From Bifidobacterium hapali (lineage in GTDB: Bacteria; Actinomycetota; Actinomycetes; Actinomycetales; Bifidobacteriaceae), in NCBI RefSeq assembly GCF_002259755.1, contig NZ_MWWY01000022.1:1-64000 (forward strand): a stretch of 64,000 nt of DNA. The letters run 5' to 3'. The stretch's first letter is position 1; every line of letters starts with the position of its first letter. Positions 7,601-19,121 of this stretch are shown in pieces. The notes under the pieces are model-generated. The model was not told the origin of the DNA. It searched no databases and saw only the letters and a program-made list of their open reading frames with translations. The position numbers were made by a program, and so were the translations under genes.

Positions 7601-8431
7601 CCGGCGAACCTCACACAAACGTTCGCCGCCGCACGTCGCCTGTTCGATCTTATGGATGAGACTCCAGCAGTCGCTGAAACTGGTACTGCAACGCCAGCAT
7701 ATACGGGTATGTCACTCGACCATGTTACGTTCGCATATCCGACGGCTGGTTCGTCTACAGTAGGCGAGTTGACGTCGTCTGCTGCGGTACTGGATGACGT
7801 CTCACTTACTATTCCAGCATCTGGAATTCTCGGCGTGCAAGGACCGTCTGGTCGAGGCAAGTCCACGCTGCTCAAGCTCCTCATGCGCTACTGGGACCCG
7901 CAATCGGGCACTGTCCGGTTCTCCGGTGAGCCGCTGCCGAACGTGGATGCGGCCTACCGTCGCCGCACACAAACCATGATGAGTCAGGAAACCGCGCTGT
8001 TTGATGGCACGATACGAGATAATCTGCTCATCGCACTGCCGAACACGCTTCGTGACAGTCAGCGCGAGTCAAGCCGTGCAAACGACGCCCAGTCAAGCCG
8101 TGCGAGCGACGAACTACTACGTGACGCGTGCCGTAAAGCATCCGTACTTGATCTCATTGATTCGCTGCCTGACGGATTGGACACGCCGGTCGGTGAACTT
8201 GGTGATCGACTGTCTGAAGGTGAACGTCAGCGTATTGGATTGGCGCGTATTTTCCTGCGCGATGCTGACCTCATCCTGTTTGACGAGCCCACGAGTCGAC
8301 TTGACGCGTTGAATGAAGCAGTGATTTTGCAGTCGATCAACGCGCTTGCATGCGAACGTGATGCTGCAATTGTGCTTGTATCTCACCGTGAATCGGCAAT
8401 GCGTATTGCTGATCGAGTACTGCGATTCTGA
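4652..8431 (+). CDS. Fused two-half ABC exporter, CydD-CydC type
   Basis: One 1259-residue chain contains two complete ABC exporter halves. Half one: transmembrane domain (about 20-330), Walker A GVSGSGKST at about 403-411, signature LSGGQRQRIAIA, Walker B VYVFDEATS. A Ser/Thr/Asp-rich linker of about 90 residues follows. Half two: transmembrane domain (about 695-990), Walker A GPSGRGKST at about 1064, a degenerate signature LSEGERQRIGLA and Walker B LILFDEPTS. The family exports cysteine or glutathione in CydDC, or unknown cargo in its relatives; no cydAB genes are nearby, so the cargo is open. Start 4652 is chosen because AAAGGCGG precedes it; an earlier ATG at 4604 has no ribosome site. 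Confidence 0.85.
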   Translation: MFDKRLLSMAPGVRGLVAGKVACLWVSLLANIAFVMTLVSLLGSLLNTIDSTGHALAAADLFGLVNVPLSSMSITIYTVVFVACAAVRYSMTRLAAGLGTEAAERVKLGLRDQLYRKMLRLGPSYETRVKTSDIVQSAGEGVEQIQSFFELFLPQLFYAILAPITLFAVLAPVNMPTAVTLLVCAPLIVLIVGMVAMSAARMFKKYWGSYTDMGATFLDDMQGLETLKIFDADERAAREMDEKAEHFRIMTMRVLQIQLRSLSSMDLVAYGGTAAGIGVALWQYAQGLFANGHEPSLSLVGVLLIVLLSADFFIPLRQLGSYFHVAMNGMTSTKRIFRLLDTPEPAHGDVELADTGRFAPVVAFEHAGFSYFNNDETSAHRDERALTDVSFMANPGHVTAIVGVSGSGKSTAAALLAGTLTGYDGSIALLDLRGRHEIRDITAQSLTRTITLVGARSHLFAGTLRENLAMACRDDASATDDALWDALRRARIDDFVRSQPNGLDMSIEPDAANLSGGQRQRIAIARALLHDSPVYVFDEATSSVDVESETLILASIRDLAAAGKTVIMITHRMANAEHADMIVVFSHGEVVETGMHRGLIGAHGEYTRLFRAQQEIEQVGRRTMTDVATDSNMSVSANTDDGFAVSNNSDIDSSATADTVTASSQTAHAHTAAQEDTATAGAFDTAVIARLLRIAQPLAGIMTLASVAGTIGHLAATLLPVFGVFALAALAGHPVWSMGASAAVAAMIICAVLRGVMRYVEQYSNHNVAFRLLALFRSQAFAALRRLAPAKLAGKGKGDLIALITTDVELLEIFFAHTISPVVIAVTTTIVYAIFLLALSPAMALLLIVSHLIIGVFVPRFFATNVQNLGPVIRHQASELDNVMLDDMRGLREIIGFGRGSERAARIVERTHALWKEHARLSRVNGGFAGIGMVLVMALTVAAAALAVVMYEGAAGSDGAAALIAAFTLFASSFGPTLALSALPANLTQTFAAARRLFDLMDETPAVAETGTATPAYTGMSLDHVTFAYPTAGSSTVGELTSSAAVLDDVSLTIPASGILGVQGPSGRGKSTLLKLLMRYWDPQSGTVRFSGEPLPNVDAAYRRRTQTMMSQETALFDGTIRDNLLIALPNTLRDSQRESSRANDAQSSRASDELLRDACRKASVLDLIDSLPDGLDTPVGELGDRLSEGERQRIGLARIFLRDADLILFDEPTSRLDALNEAVILQSINALACERDAAIVLVSHRESAMRIADRVLRF

Positions 8432-8561
8432 TAGTTGCCTGTGAATCGTGGTGACCCCCAGTTTCTCAGGTGATCGCGGTGATGGTGAAGGATTGCATCA
8501 TGATGATGCCGGATTGTCACCGCGCGATGGTGCAATGGTAGGTTGTAGATCAGGAGGTGCC

Positions 8562-9217
8562 ATGAGCGCGGTTGAAACGGTGAACGAGGATTCTCTCGCT
8601 GAAGCGAAACGAATCATCTCAGCAGGCGGACTGATCGTTATCCCTACGGATACGGTGTACGGCGTGGCGTGCGACCCTCGCAATGCAGCGGCAATCGCGC
8701 GCATTTACGAGGTTAAGCAGCGGCCGAGGTTCAAAGCATTGCAAGTGTTGCTTGCAGATATTGACCAGCTTGACGGTCTCGGGCTGGACCTGCCAGTACC
8801 GCTCAACCGGCTCGCCGCGCGTTTCCTACCTGGTGCATTTTCGCCGATCGCAGTTGCTCGTGACGACTGTAATCTAGCGACCGTCAGCGCAACAGCAGAT
8901 GGCACGCGCACGCAAGGTATTCGCATCCCTAATTCTGCGGTTTCCTTACGCATTTTGAGCGCAACCGGCCCGCTCGCCGCTTCGAGTGCGAATCGTTCCG
9001 GCGACCAGAGTGCGCAAACCATCGACGAGGCTTGCAACGCATTTGGTGATGCGATCGACCTATATCTGGACGGCGGTCCGACGCAAGGCCATGTAGCAAG
9101 CACGGTGGTTGCTGCCAATCCGCTATCGCGTGACGGCATTGAAATCTTGCGTGAGGGCGTTATTCCGCAATCGGTTATCCGTAAAGCCATTCATCTCAAC
9201 GGTGGGGGACTGGGCGA

Positions 9218-9221
<4 letters not shown>
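8562..9221 (+). CDS. tsaC: L-threonylcarbamoyladenylate synthase (TsaC/Sua5 family)
   Basis: Makes threonylcarbamoyl-AMP from threonine, bicarbonate and ATP for the t6A37 modification of tRNAs reading ANN codons. The 219-residue protein shows GGLIVIPTDTVYGVACD near the N-terminus, the KQRPRFKALQVLL nucleotide/threonine motif, and SSANRSGD, all diagnostic of the YrdC fold. It lacks the extra C-terminal Sua5 domain. AGGAGG at 8552-8557 fixes the start at ATG 8562; the open frame extends upstream without a ribosome site. Its last bases overlap the GTG start of the next gene by four bases, so the two are translationally coupled. Confidence 0.93.
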
Positions 9222-12002
<2,781 letters not shown>

Positions 12003-12027
12003 TCGGAACGCGAGTTCTTCTTTCATT

Positions 12028-12052
12028 GGCTCCCCTAGGGGGAGCCTTTGTT
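12028..12052 (+). terminator. Intrinsic terminator of guaB
   Basis: GGCTCCCC and GGGGAGCC form an 8- to 9-base-pair GC-rich stem around a TAG loop, followed by TTTGTT. Classical rho-independent form, 25 bases after the guaB stop. Confidence 0.85.
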
Positions 12053-12143
12053 ATGCGCGAATAGACTGCCATTGTATTGGGCGCGCGATAGCCTGTACTG
12101 TTCGATATCGGACAAGACATGCGGCAAGGAAAGGCGGCTCACG

Positions 12144-12794
12144 ATGGTAGATGCACACGATGCAGAAACATACAGCGCGAAGGATTCGCGCCTGATCTGG
12201 ATCGATTGCGAGATGACAGGACTCGATATTTTCGGCGGTGACGAGCTGGTCGAAGTATCTGTCGTGCCAACTGATTTCGACCTCAATGTGCTCGATGAAG
12301 GCGTAGATTACGTGATCAAGCCAAGCGAAGCCGCCGTGGCGCACATGAACGACTTCGTACGCAACATGCACACCCGTTCCGGTCTGATTAACGAATGGGA
12401 ACATGGCCTGTCTCTTGAAGAAGCCGAGCAGAAAGTCACTGAATACGTGGCTCGCTTCACCCCAGACGGCGTGCGTCCGCTACTCGCCGGCAACACGATC
12501 GGCTCCGACAAGAAGTTCCTCGACCATTACATGCCGAACCTGATGAGTCACCTGCACTACCGTAGTGTCGACGTGAGCACGCTCAAGGAGCTTGCTCGCC
12601 GCTGGTATCCGGCCGTATATGAGAATCGTCCGCCGAAGAACGGCGGTCACCGCGCGCTCGCCGATATCATCGAGTCTCTCGACGAACTGCGTTACTATCG
12701 CGAGGCGTTCATGGCACCGGCTCCCGGCCCGGATGAAACCACTGCCAAGCGTATCGCCGCCGACGTTGTCGCCACCAGTATTCTGAACAAGTAA
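12144..12794 (+). CDS. orn: Oligoribonuclease
   Basis: A 3'-5' exonuclease of the DEDDh family that degrades 2-5 nucleotide RNA remnants (and pGpG) to mononucleotides. The 216-residue protein has the first acidic pair in [10 protein letters not shown] (Asp21, Glu23), the third Asp in [14 protein letters not shown], and [11 protein letters not shown] with the catalytic His and last Asp. Start 12144 follows an AAGGAAAGG purine stretch; a longer frame from 12048 overlaps the guaB terminator and is not credible. It is separated by only 18 bases from the next gene, so both are probably one transcript. Confidence 0.95.
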   Translation: MVDAHDAETYSAKDSRLIWIDCEMTGLDIFGGDELVEVSVVPTDFDLNVLDEGVDYVIKPSEAAVAHMNDFVRNMHTRSGLINEWEHGLSLEEAEQKVTEYVARFTPDGVRPLLAGNTIGSDKKFLDHYMPNLMSHLHYRSVDVSTLKELARRWYPAVYENRPPKNGGHRALADIIESLDELRYYREAFMAPAPGPDETTAKRIAADVVATSILNK

Positions 12795-12812
12795 AGTAGC
12801 GAAGGAGCCCGC

Positions 12813-13673
12813 ATGACCGCAGTCGATTGGACCGAGATCACCTCTCCTGTAGACATTCAGCTGGTCGTCGCCGACATGGACGGCACGTTGCTTGATGAGC
12901 ACAGTGAGATTCCATCTGATTTCTGGCCGATGCTGGAACGTCTGCAGTCACGCGGGATCGAATTCGTACCCGCTTCCGGCCGTCAGTACGCCACGCTGCG
13001 TTCCATGTTCGCCGATCGTGTACCGCGTGAACTGTCGTATATCGCGGAAAATGGCAACGTTGTCGTCGCGGACGGCAAGGTGATCGAAGTCCACGGTGTC
13101 GACGTTGCTGTCTCGCGTACAGTCATCGATCTCGTCGACGATGCTGTTGCGAACGCAACGCACGATATCGGTCTCGTACTATGCGGTCTGAACACGGCGT
13201 ATATTCAGCGTACTGATCAGCCGTTCGTGGACGAATGTCGCAAATACTATCACGCGCTCGAAATTGTTCCTGATCTGCATGCTGTTCTGCCGAGCGTTGA
13301 ACATGGTGATGAGACGATGCTCAAACTTGCGATCTTTGACTTCGGCGACGCGGAAACAATGGCGGCTGATATGCTCAGCGGCATTGCGCGTGATTACCAA
13401 GTGGTTGTCTCTGGTGCGCATTGGGTTGACATCATGAGTTTGGGAACTGATAAACGGCGCGGTGTTGAAGCATTGCAGCAGCATTTGAACATTGCTGCGG
13501 CAAACACCGCGGTGTTCGGTGATTATCTCAACGATTTGCAGATGTTGTCTGCAGGCGAGTGTTCGTTTGCGATGGGCAATGCGCATCCTGAGCTCAAAGC
13601 GGCTGCGCACTATATTGCGCCTACAAACGTTGAGCATGGTGTAATCACTGTTGTTAACCGATTAATTGGCTGA
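12813..13673 (+). CDS. HAD-superfamily hydrolase, Cof/YbiV type (HAD-IIB)
   Basis: A 286-residue cytoplasmic phosphatase of the Cof subfamily that probably hydrolyses sugar phosphates or related metabolites; the substrate cannot be read from sequence. Motif I is VVADMDGTLLDEH (nucleophile Asp and acid Asp), motif II lies in VPASGRQYATL, motif III Lys in TDKRRGVEAL, and motif IV is VFGDYLNDLQML, with the C2B cap between motifs II and III. Start ATG 12813 is preceded by GAAGGAG. Confidence 0.9.
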   Translation: MTAVDWTEITSPVDIQLVVADMDGTLLDEHSEIPSDFWPMLERLQSRGIEFVPASGRQYATLRSMFADRVPRELSYIAENGNVVVADGKVIEVHGVDVAVSRTVIDLVDDAVANATHDIGLVLCGLNTAYIQRTDQPFVDECRKYYHALEIVPDLHAVLPSVEHGDETMLKLAIFDFGDAETMAADMLSGIARDYQVVVSGAHWVDIMSLGTDKRRGVEALQQHLNIAAANTAVFGDYLNDLQMLSAGECSFAMGNAHPELKAAAHYIAPTNVEHGVITVVNRLIG

Positions 13674-13730
13674 TCGGCTGATCGGCTAACGACGAGCGTG
13701 CGGTGATCGTGAACGGATAGGGGGAGAAGC

Positions 13731-15140
13731 GTGCGGCAAGCTGAGGCGTTGGCGATTTTGCAGGCCGGTGCAAACGTGTTTTTGACCGGTGCACCGGGTG
13801 CTGGTAAAACGTATGTGCTGAACGAGTTCATTACTGCTGCTCGCAAATCCGGTGCGAGCGTGGCGGTGACCGCGTCCACAGGCATCGCGTCCACTCATAT
13901 CAACGGGCAGACGATACATTCATGGAGCGGTGTTGGCGTTGCCACCAGTTTGACGGCTAATTTGCTCAAACTCATTCGCACCCGTCGCCGTAGCCGTATT
14001 CAAGCGGCTGACATACTGGTTATTGATGAAATATCGATGATGCACGCGTGGCTGTTCGATATGGTCGATCAAGTATGTCGCGCGATGCGCCGTGACCCGC
14101 GTCCATTCGGTGGCTTGCAAGTCGTCTTGTCGGGTGATTTGTTCCAGTTGCCGCCGGTAAGTGTTTCAGGACGCAATAATGACGTAATCGCACCCACGCC
14201 GGAGTTTGTCGCCTCGCGCGAACGCTATGCGAAAGCTGGTCTTAACCCAGAAGGATTCGTGACTGAATCGCTGGTCTGGCCTGAGCTTGCGCCGACGATC
14301 TGTTATCTGACCGAACAGCATCGTCAGGACGCGGGTCAGTTGCTCACGGTGCTTACTGATATTCGTGACGGTTGCGTCGATCAGGATGATCGTGATGCGC
14401 TCGTCACGCGGCTTGGACTTATGCCCGCGCCAGACGAGGTAGCTGTACATCTGTTTCCGGTCAACCGGCAAGCTGATAGCCTCAATGATTTGCGACTCGC
14501 ACAGATTGACGATACGGAGCACATTTTCCATGCTGAGCAAGCAGGACCTGCAAATCTCGTTGATCGATTGAAGAAAAACATGCTTGCACCCGAACGACTG
14601 GTACTCAAAACCGGAGCCGCGGTGATGGCGCTGCGCAACGACGCGGATCGACAGTATGTCAACGGTTCGATCGGCACGGTGCGCGGGTTTGCGACCGAGG
14701 CAAAGGGCGGTTGGCCGATCGTTGAGTTTGAAAACGGCAATGTGGTGACGATGAAACCGGCCTCATGGGAAATGATGGATGGCGAGACTGTGCTCGCATC
14801 GGTTAATCAGGTGCCGTTGCGTTGCGCGTGGGCGATCACGATTCACAAATCGCAAGGTATGACGTTGGAACGTGCTGTCATGGATTTGCGGCGAACGTTC
14901 GCACCCGGTATGGGGTACGTTGCACTGTCTCGTGTGGAAAGTTTGAATGGGTTGTATTTACAAGGTGTCAACGAGCGGATGTTCCTCGTTTCACCTGACG
15001 CGGTGCGACTTGACGGTAAGTTGCGCGCGGACTGCGAAGCGGCGGTCGGGTTGCTGGAACGCGACGGTGCGGCTGCGTTTAATCCGACGGCAACGCAAAC
15101 GAATCCGGATGCCGAATTTGAGCAAGGCGCACTGTTCTAA
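13731..15140 (+). CDS. PIF1-like ATP-dependent DNA helicase
   Basis: A 469-residue superfamily 1B 5'-3' helicase of the PIF1/RecD2 group, expected to unwind forks, G-quadruplexes or recombination intermediates. Walker A GAPGAGKT at 20-27, Walker B ILVIDEISMMHAWLFD, motif III VLSGDLFQLPPVS, the late motif WAITIHKSQGMTLERAV and motif VI YVALSRVESLNGLYL. It lacks an N-terminal extension, so the helicase core starts at once. GTG 13731 is the best start, with GGGGGAG upstream. It follows the HAD gene by 57 bases. Confidence 0.9.
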   Translation: MRQAEALAILQAGANVFLTGAPGAGKTYVLNEFITAARKSGASVAVTASTGIASTHINGQTIHSWSGVGVATSLTANLLKLIRTRRRSRIQAADILVIDEISMMHAWLFDMVDQVCRAMRRDPRPFGGLQVVLSGDLFQLPPVSVSGRNNDVIAPTPEFVASRERYAKAGLNPEGFVTESLVWPELAPTICYLTEQHRQDAGQLLTVLTDIRDGCVDQDDRDALVTRLGLMPAPDEVAVHLFPVNRQADSLNDLRLAQIDDTEHIFHAEQAGPANLVDRLKKNMLAPERLVLKTGAAVMALRNDADRQYVNGSIGTVRGFATEAKGGWPIVEFENGNVVTMKPASWEMMDGETVLASVNQVPLRCAWAITIHKSQGMTLERAVMDLRRTFAPGMGYVALSRVESLNGLYLQGVNERMFLVSPDAVRLDGKLRADCEAAVGLLERDGAAAFNPTATQTNPDAEFEQGALF

Positions 15141-15266
15141 GCGCTTGGTATGTGACGCTCAATTGTCCATAAATATCGGTTAACGGTGAGACGACTGGTT
15201 GTACGTTGGTTGCCAACATATGCGTTTCTGATACAGTAGCGAGGTTTGCCAGAAAGGAGTATGACA

Positions 15267-15734
15267 TTGGCAACTGAAGATACGACGAAGAACGTGGACG
15301 ACATCGCCGCATCGAAGAAGAAACGTACGGAGATTATCATTGCTGCGATTGTGGCTGCTGTAGTGATCGCTGCCGCTGTATTTGTTGTCGTGACTAGGTT
15401 CGGCGGTAAAGACGTGGAAACGCTCAAGGCCGAATGTGCAACGGTATCCGATGATTTGCGCGTCTCACAAAACGAGTACAACAATCTTGTCAACGGAGAT
15501 GCTGCTACGGCTGCCGCATATACCGAGGATGATGTGACCGATGCGGCGACTATTGATACGCTCGCCAAGGAGCTTGCGGTCGAAACCCCGGAACTCGCAT
15601 CCTGCAACGTCGATGCTGATTCCGAATACGAGTCCGCGATTGACTCCATCAAGAAAAACACCACATGGTATCAGGAGCACACCAAGAGCGTGCAGAAAGC
15701 AGTGGACGCCGTCAATAACAGCCTCAAAAAGTGA
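15267..15734 (+). CDS. Small membrane-anchored protein of unknown function
   Basis: About 155 residues: a short charged N-terminus (DDIAASKKKRTE), one strong transmembrane helix (about 20-43, IIIAAIVAAVVIAAAVFVVV), then a 110-residue extracytoplasmic part with predicted helices and two cysteines (AECATV and ASCNVD) that could form a disulfide. I do not recognise a family. The start is probably the TTG at 15267, because GGAG (15256-15259) stands 7 bases before it, whereas the nearby ATG at 15261 is only one base from that site. Alone between the helicase and a terminator. Confidence 0.75.
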   Translation: MATEDTTKNVDDIAASKKKRTEIIIAAIVAAVVIAAAVFVVVTRFGGKDVETLKAECATVSDDLRVSQNEYNNLVNGDAATAAAYTEDDVTDAATIDTLAKELAVETPELASCNVDADSEYESAIDSIKKNTTWYQEHTKSVQKAVDAVNNSLKK

Positions 15735-15759
15735 ACTGACGCTATACGCCATCTGTGAC

Positions 15760-15795
15760 CAAGCCCTCCGGCACATTGTCCGGAGGGCTTTTACT
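15760..15795 (+). terminator. Intrinsic terminator
   Basis: AGCCCTCCGG pairs with CCGGAGGGCT around a short CACATT loop, followed by TTTTACTATTT. It ends the transcript of the small membrane protein. Confidence 0.88.
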
Positions 15796-15828
15796 ATTTC
15801 TAGGGCTACAGGACTGTTGTGTGGCGTC

Positions 15829-15903
15829 CCGTGCGTGGCGTCTCTCCTGTGCGTGGCAGAAATCGCTCGGTGAGTACTGCCTAAGCGAGAGAAAACCGCC
15901 ACT
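15829..15903. repeat. Dispersed palindromic repeat, family B (copy 3)
   Basis: GCGTGGCGTCTCTCCTGTGC then GTGGCAGAAATCGCTCGGTG...AGCGAGAGAAAACCGCCACTC. Same outer GTGGCAGAAA / AAACCGCCAC arms as the other copies, here imperfect. It lies just behind an intrinsic terminator. Confidence 0.7.
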
Positions 15904-16477
15904 CGTGCGGTCGGGGCTTATGCGGTGGCAAGGCTGTTAATGAGTTACTCTGCGACACGCCGATTGTCGAGGCGGGTGGTATCGTATGAGCCATGACGTA
16001 TCTCATGTGTTGTTGTTGTCGCTAACCGAAAGCCGCCCCTTATGGGCTTGACGATCGGCTGACAGCAGCATAATTTGAGATAGGATTCATTCACGCGATT
16101 AGTATCGCCAGATGTGTGCGATGATTGTTCTGCGTAACAACATTCAGCAAACAGCAGTGCTCTTGGTAGAGATGTAGTGGCGAACGGCAGTGAGCCAAGG
16201 TAAGTCGCGCGTGGCGCGTTCATTATTGCACAAGAGAGTTGTCAGCGTAGCTGACTGAGTTACCTCAAGAACGTCTGGCAATCGTGACCATCCCTCAAAC
16301 CGCTTCACGGCGAACTCTAACAAGGGAAGACACGAATTTGGCATCATCCCATAGTTATTCACGTGAACGAGAGAATCCCGTTTCTACTGTCATTCAGTCG
16401 ATGAGTCGGCCCGAACTTCCGCCATCATCATTCGCACTCAATAGAACTATCTGACAGATCAAGAAACGAGCATTATT
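15904..16477. other. Intergenic region without a recognised gene
   Basis: About 570 bases upstream of the cysteine/cystathionine synthase gene. Short minus-strand frames here have no ribosome sites and no recognisable protein. TTCACGTGAA (16358-16367) is a perfect 10-base palindrome and could be an operator for the downstream sulfur genes; GTCAGC-GTA-GCTGAC near 16237 is a small hairpin. I looked for SAM or T-box riboswitch landmarks and did not see them. Confidence 0.4.
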
Positions 16478-17500
16478 ATGGCTATCCACCACTCACTTGC
16501 AGAACTCATCGGCAACACGCCACTCGTCACGTTGAATCACGTTGCCAGCGACGTACGCGCCACTATCGCCGTCAAAATCGAATATCTCAACCCCGGCGGC
16601 TCATCCAAAGATCGCATTGCTGAACGCATCATCGACGCAGCCGAACGTGCCGGTCAACTCAAGCCCGGCGGTGTCATTGTCGAACCAACTTCCGGTAACA
16701 CTGGCGTCGGCCTCGCGCTTGTCGCACAGCAGCGAGGTTATCGTACGATTTTCACCTTGCCGGACAAAGTCAGCGAATCCAAGCGTGCTGTTTTACGCGC
16801 CTACGGTGCTGAAATCGTCGTTACACCAACCGATGCCGGCCCAGACGATCCGCGTTCGTACTATCAGGTTGCGCAACGACTTGCAGATACCATTCCCGGC
16901 GCGTTCCGACCTAACCAATACGACAATCCCAACGGTCCAGCCAGCCACTACGCAACCACCGGCCCTGAAATCTGGCGAGACACAGATGGCAAAGTCACGC
17001 ATTTTATAGCCGGTATCGGCACTGGCGGCACGATTTCTGGAACTGGACATTATCTTAAAGATGCGTCAAACGGTGCGGTTACGGTCGTTGGTGCGGACCC
17101 AGAAGGTTCGATCTACTCGGCCAGCGACCGCTCTGCCATCCACCAGTACGATATCGAAGGCGTCGGCGAAGATTTCTATCCGAAAGCCTTCGATCGCACC
17201 ATCACCGACGATATCGTCAAAGTCAACGATCACGATGCATTCCTCATGACCCGTCGTCTCGCAGCTGAAGAAGCGTTACTCGTCGGCGGATCATCCGGCA
17301 TGGCAGTAGCCGCAGCCGTGCGATACGCGCGCGAACATAACCTCGACGAACACCAACTCGTTGTCGTGCTGCTGCCCGACTCAGGACGCAGCTATCTCGA
17401 GAAGATATTTAACGACGATTGGATGCATGCGCATGGTTACGGCGATATCGTCGAAGCAACTGCGCAACCGTCCCTCGCCGCGCAATATCACACTCTGTAA
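16478..17500 (+). CDS. PLP-dependent cystathionine beta-synthase / cysteine synthase family
   Basis: A 340-residue fold-type II PLP enzyme that joins an activated serine with homocysteine (to cystathionine) or with sulfide (to cysteine). The PLP Lys44 lies in NPGGSSKDRIA; the substrate loop is EPTSGNTGVGLAL and the phosphate-binding loop GIGTGGTISGTG. It has no C-terminal CBS pair. Pairing with the cystathionine gamma-synthase/lyase gene 91 bases downstream points to transsulfuration between homocysteine and cysteine, as reported for bifidobacteria. Activity in the synthase versus cysteine direction cannot be settled by sequence. The ribosome site (AAGAAACGAG) is weak. Confidence 0.88.
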   Translation: MAIHHSLAELIGNTPLVTLNHVASDVRATIAVKIEYLNPGGSSKDRIAERIIDAAERAGQLKPGGVIVEPTSGNTGVGLALVAQQRGYRTIFTLPDKVSESKRAVLRAYGAEIVVTPTDAGPDDPRSYYQVAQRLADTIPGAFRPNQYDNPNGPASHYATTGPEIWRDTDGKVTHFIAGIGTGGTISGTGHYLKDASNGAVTVVGADPEGSIYSASDRSAIHQYDIEGVGEDFYPKAFDRTITDDIVKVNDHDAFLMTRRLAAEEALLVGGSSGMAVAAAVRYAREHNLDEHQLVVVLLPDSGRSYLEKIFNDDWMHAHGYGDIVEATAQPSLAAQYHTL

Positions 17501-17591
17501 CGCGCTATCGGCAATACCAATAGCGACACCCATACGTTTCATCACAACTTCCATTACTCTCAAATAAGAATTATCCGAAAGGACACGAACC

Positions 17592-18773
17592 ATGACCATC
17601 TCCACTAACGCCGCCGCGCTCGCCGCATCCAAGCTCGCCACTCGTGCCATTCACGCAGGTCAAGAGCCAGACCCTACCACTGGAGCAGTTGTCACGCCGA
17701 TCTACGCTACGTCTACGTTCAAGCAAGACGGAGTCGGCGGACTGCGCAACGGTTACGATTACAGTCGCTCGATTAACCCGACTCGTAACAGTTTTGACGC
17801 GCAGCTTGCTTCTGTAGAAGGTGCGAAATATGCGCTCTCATTCTCATCGGGCCTTGCCGCGATCGACGTATTGCTGCGCTCGACGGTTAAGCCGGGTGAC
17901 AATATTTTGCTCGGCAATGACGTGTATGGCGGCACGTATCGACTGCTGTCGAAAGTGTTTGTGCCGTGGGGTGTGGGCCTCGATGTGATTGACATTACGG
18001 ACACGAATGCGGTAGATGCTGCGCTTGCGGCTAAATCGTACGCGTGGATTTGGGTGGAAACGCCGTCGAATCCGCTGCTCAATATTACTGATATTGCTGC
18101 AACGGTTGCGGTCGCGCACAAGCATGGTACTCGGGTCGCGGTTGATAACACGTTTGCATCTCCGGTGCTTCAGCATCCGCTTGATGACGGTGCCGATGCA
18201 GTCGTATATTCGACGACCAAGTATATTGGTGGTCACTCTGATGTGGTCGGCGGTGCGGTGCTGCTCAACGATGAAGAAACGCGCGATACAGTAGCATTTT
18301 TGCAAAATGCAGCCGGTGCAGTGCCTTCGCCGTTTGATTCGTGGCTTGATATTCGTGGGCTCAAGACGCTTGACCTGCGCGTTAAACAGCACAGTCGTAA
18401 CGCATTGAAGATTGCACAGTGGCTTGAAGGACATGACGAGGTGGAGCGCGTGTGGTATCCGGGTCTTGAATCACATCCGGGACATGAGATCGCGGCACGC
18501 CAAATGCACGGTGGTTTCGGCGGCATGATTTCCGTGCAGATTAAGGCCGGATTTGAGGCGGCTAAACGGTTTGTTGGAGCGACTCAGGTGTTTACGCTTG
18601 CCGAGTCGCTCGGCGGTGTTGAATCGCTCATCGAGCATCCAGGCGCGATGACGCACGCTTCGGTGGCGGGCACGACGCTTGAAGTGCCGGCGAATCTGGT
18701 TCGTTTGTCGGTTGGCATTGAGGATGCTGACGATTTGATCGCCGATCTCGATCAGGCGTTCAAAGCGATCTGA
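17592..18773 (+). CDS. metB: Cystathionine gamma-synthase / gamma-lyase family PLP enzyme
   Basis: A 393-residue fold-type I enzyme of the Cys/Met metabolism family. The N-terminal signature ATRAIHAGQEPDPTTGAV and YDYSRSINPTR bind PLP phosphate of the partner subunit; the PLP Lys is Lys210 in VYSTTKYIGGHSD. It either makes cystathionine from an acyl-homoserine and cysteine or splits cystathionine to cysteine, 2-oxobutyrate and ammonia. GAAAGGAC precedes the ATG. It forms a two-gene sulfur unit with the upstream synthase. The symbol is given for the family; lyase activity is equally possible. Confidence 0.87.
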   Translation: MTISTNAAALAASKLATRAIHAGQEPDPTTGAVVTPIYATSTFKQDGVGGLRNGYDYSRSINPTRNSFDAQLASVEGAKYALSFSSGLAAIDVLLRSTVKPGDNILLGNDVYGGTYRLLSKVFVPWGVGLDVIDITDTNAVDAALAAKSYAWIWVETPSNPLLNITDIAATVAVAHKHGTRVAVDNTFASPVLQHPLDDGADAVVYSTTKYIGGHSDVVGGAVLLNDEETRDTVAFLQNAAGAVPSPFDSWLDIRGLKTLDLRVKQHSRNALKIAQWLEGHDEVERVWYPGLESHPGHEIAARQMHGGFGGMISVQIKAGFEAAKRFVGATQVFTLAESLGGVESLIEHPGAMTHASVAGTTLEVPANLVRLSVGIEDADDLIADLDQAFKAI

Positions 18774-18847
18774 CTGCTTTCGCTGATTATGTGAAGGCAG
18801 ACGCTATGGTTGCTGAGGATGAGGACCCTCTCATGAGGGTTTTCGCA

Positions 18848-19035
18848 AACTGAGAGGCAGATTTTCGACTTTGCAAGGGTCTTTCTTCGATCTGAGAGGC
18901 AGTAGCCAAAGTAAATTACACCTATTACCACATTGTTCGGGGGTGTATCGCTCGTTATTACCAAGGACTGCTGCCTCTCAGATCGAAGAAAGACCCTTGC
19001 ATTGGAGTAATACTGCCTCTCAGATTGAAGAAAGC
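18848..19035. repeat. Dispersed repeat, family A (copy 3), MITE-like
   Basis: The best-preserved copy. A 31-base segment at 18872-18902 (ends TCTGAGAGGCAG) is repeated as a perfect reverse complement at 18971-19001. Outside each lies a second box, ACTGAGAGGCAG near 18849 and ACTGCCTCTCAG near 19012, each about 42 bases from its inner partner. The centre (18903-18970) carries TTACCACATTGTTCGGGGGT. It fills most of the gap between the metB-like gene and recQ, and nothing else is seen in that gap except the recQ promoter. Confidence 0.78.
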
Positions 19036-19106
19036 CGTGTCACGTCATGTCATGTATCGAAAGGGCCGACATATTATACCGTTTATACCGTGTGGATGGC
19101 CTCGCC

Positions 19107-19121
19107 TACACTGGTGAGACA
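19107..19121 (+). promoter_or_regulatory. -10 box just upstream of recQ
   Basis: TACACT at 19107-19112 ends eight bases before the recQ ATG, so the transcript may be leaderless or nearly so. A GGTGAG lies between them and could instead be a ribosome site of a longer transcript. Weak evidence. Confidence 0.3.

Noticed and set aside
8448..8561. N-terminal extension of the TsaC-like protein from GTG 8448
   Set aside because: The extension is not part of the family, and an AGGAGG site points to ATG 8562.
15904..16477. Possible SAM or T-box riboswitch before the sulfur genes
   Set aside because: No conserved riboswitch core or terminator/antiterminator pair could be found; only small unrelated hairpins.
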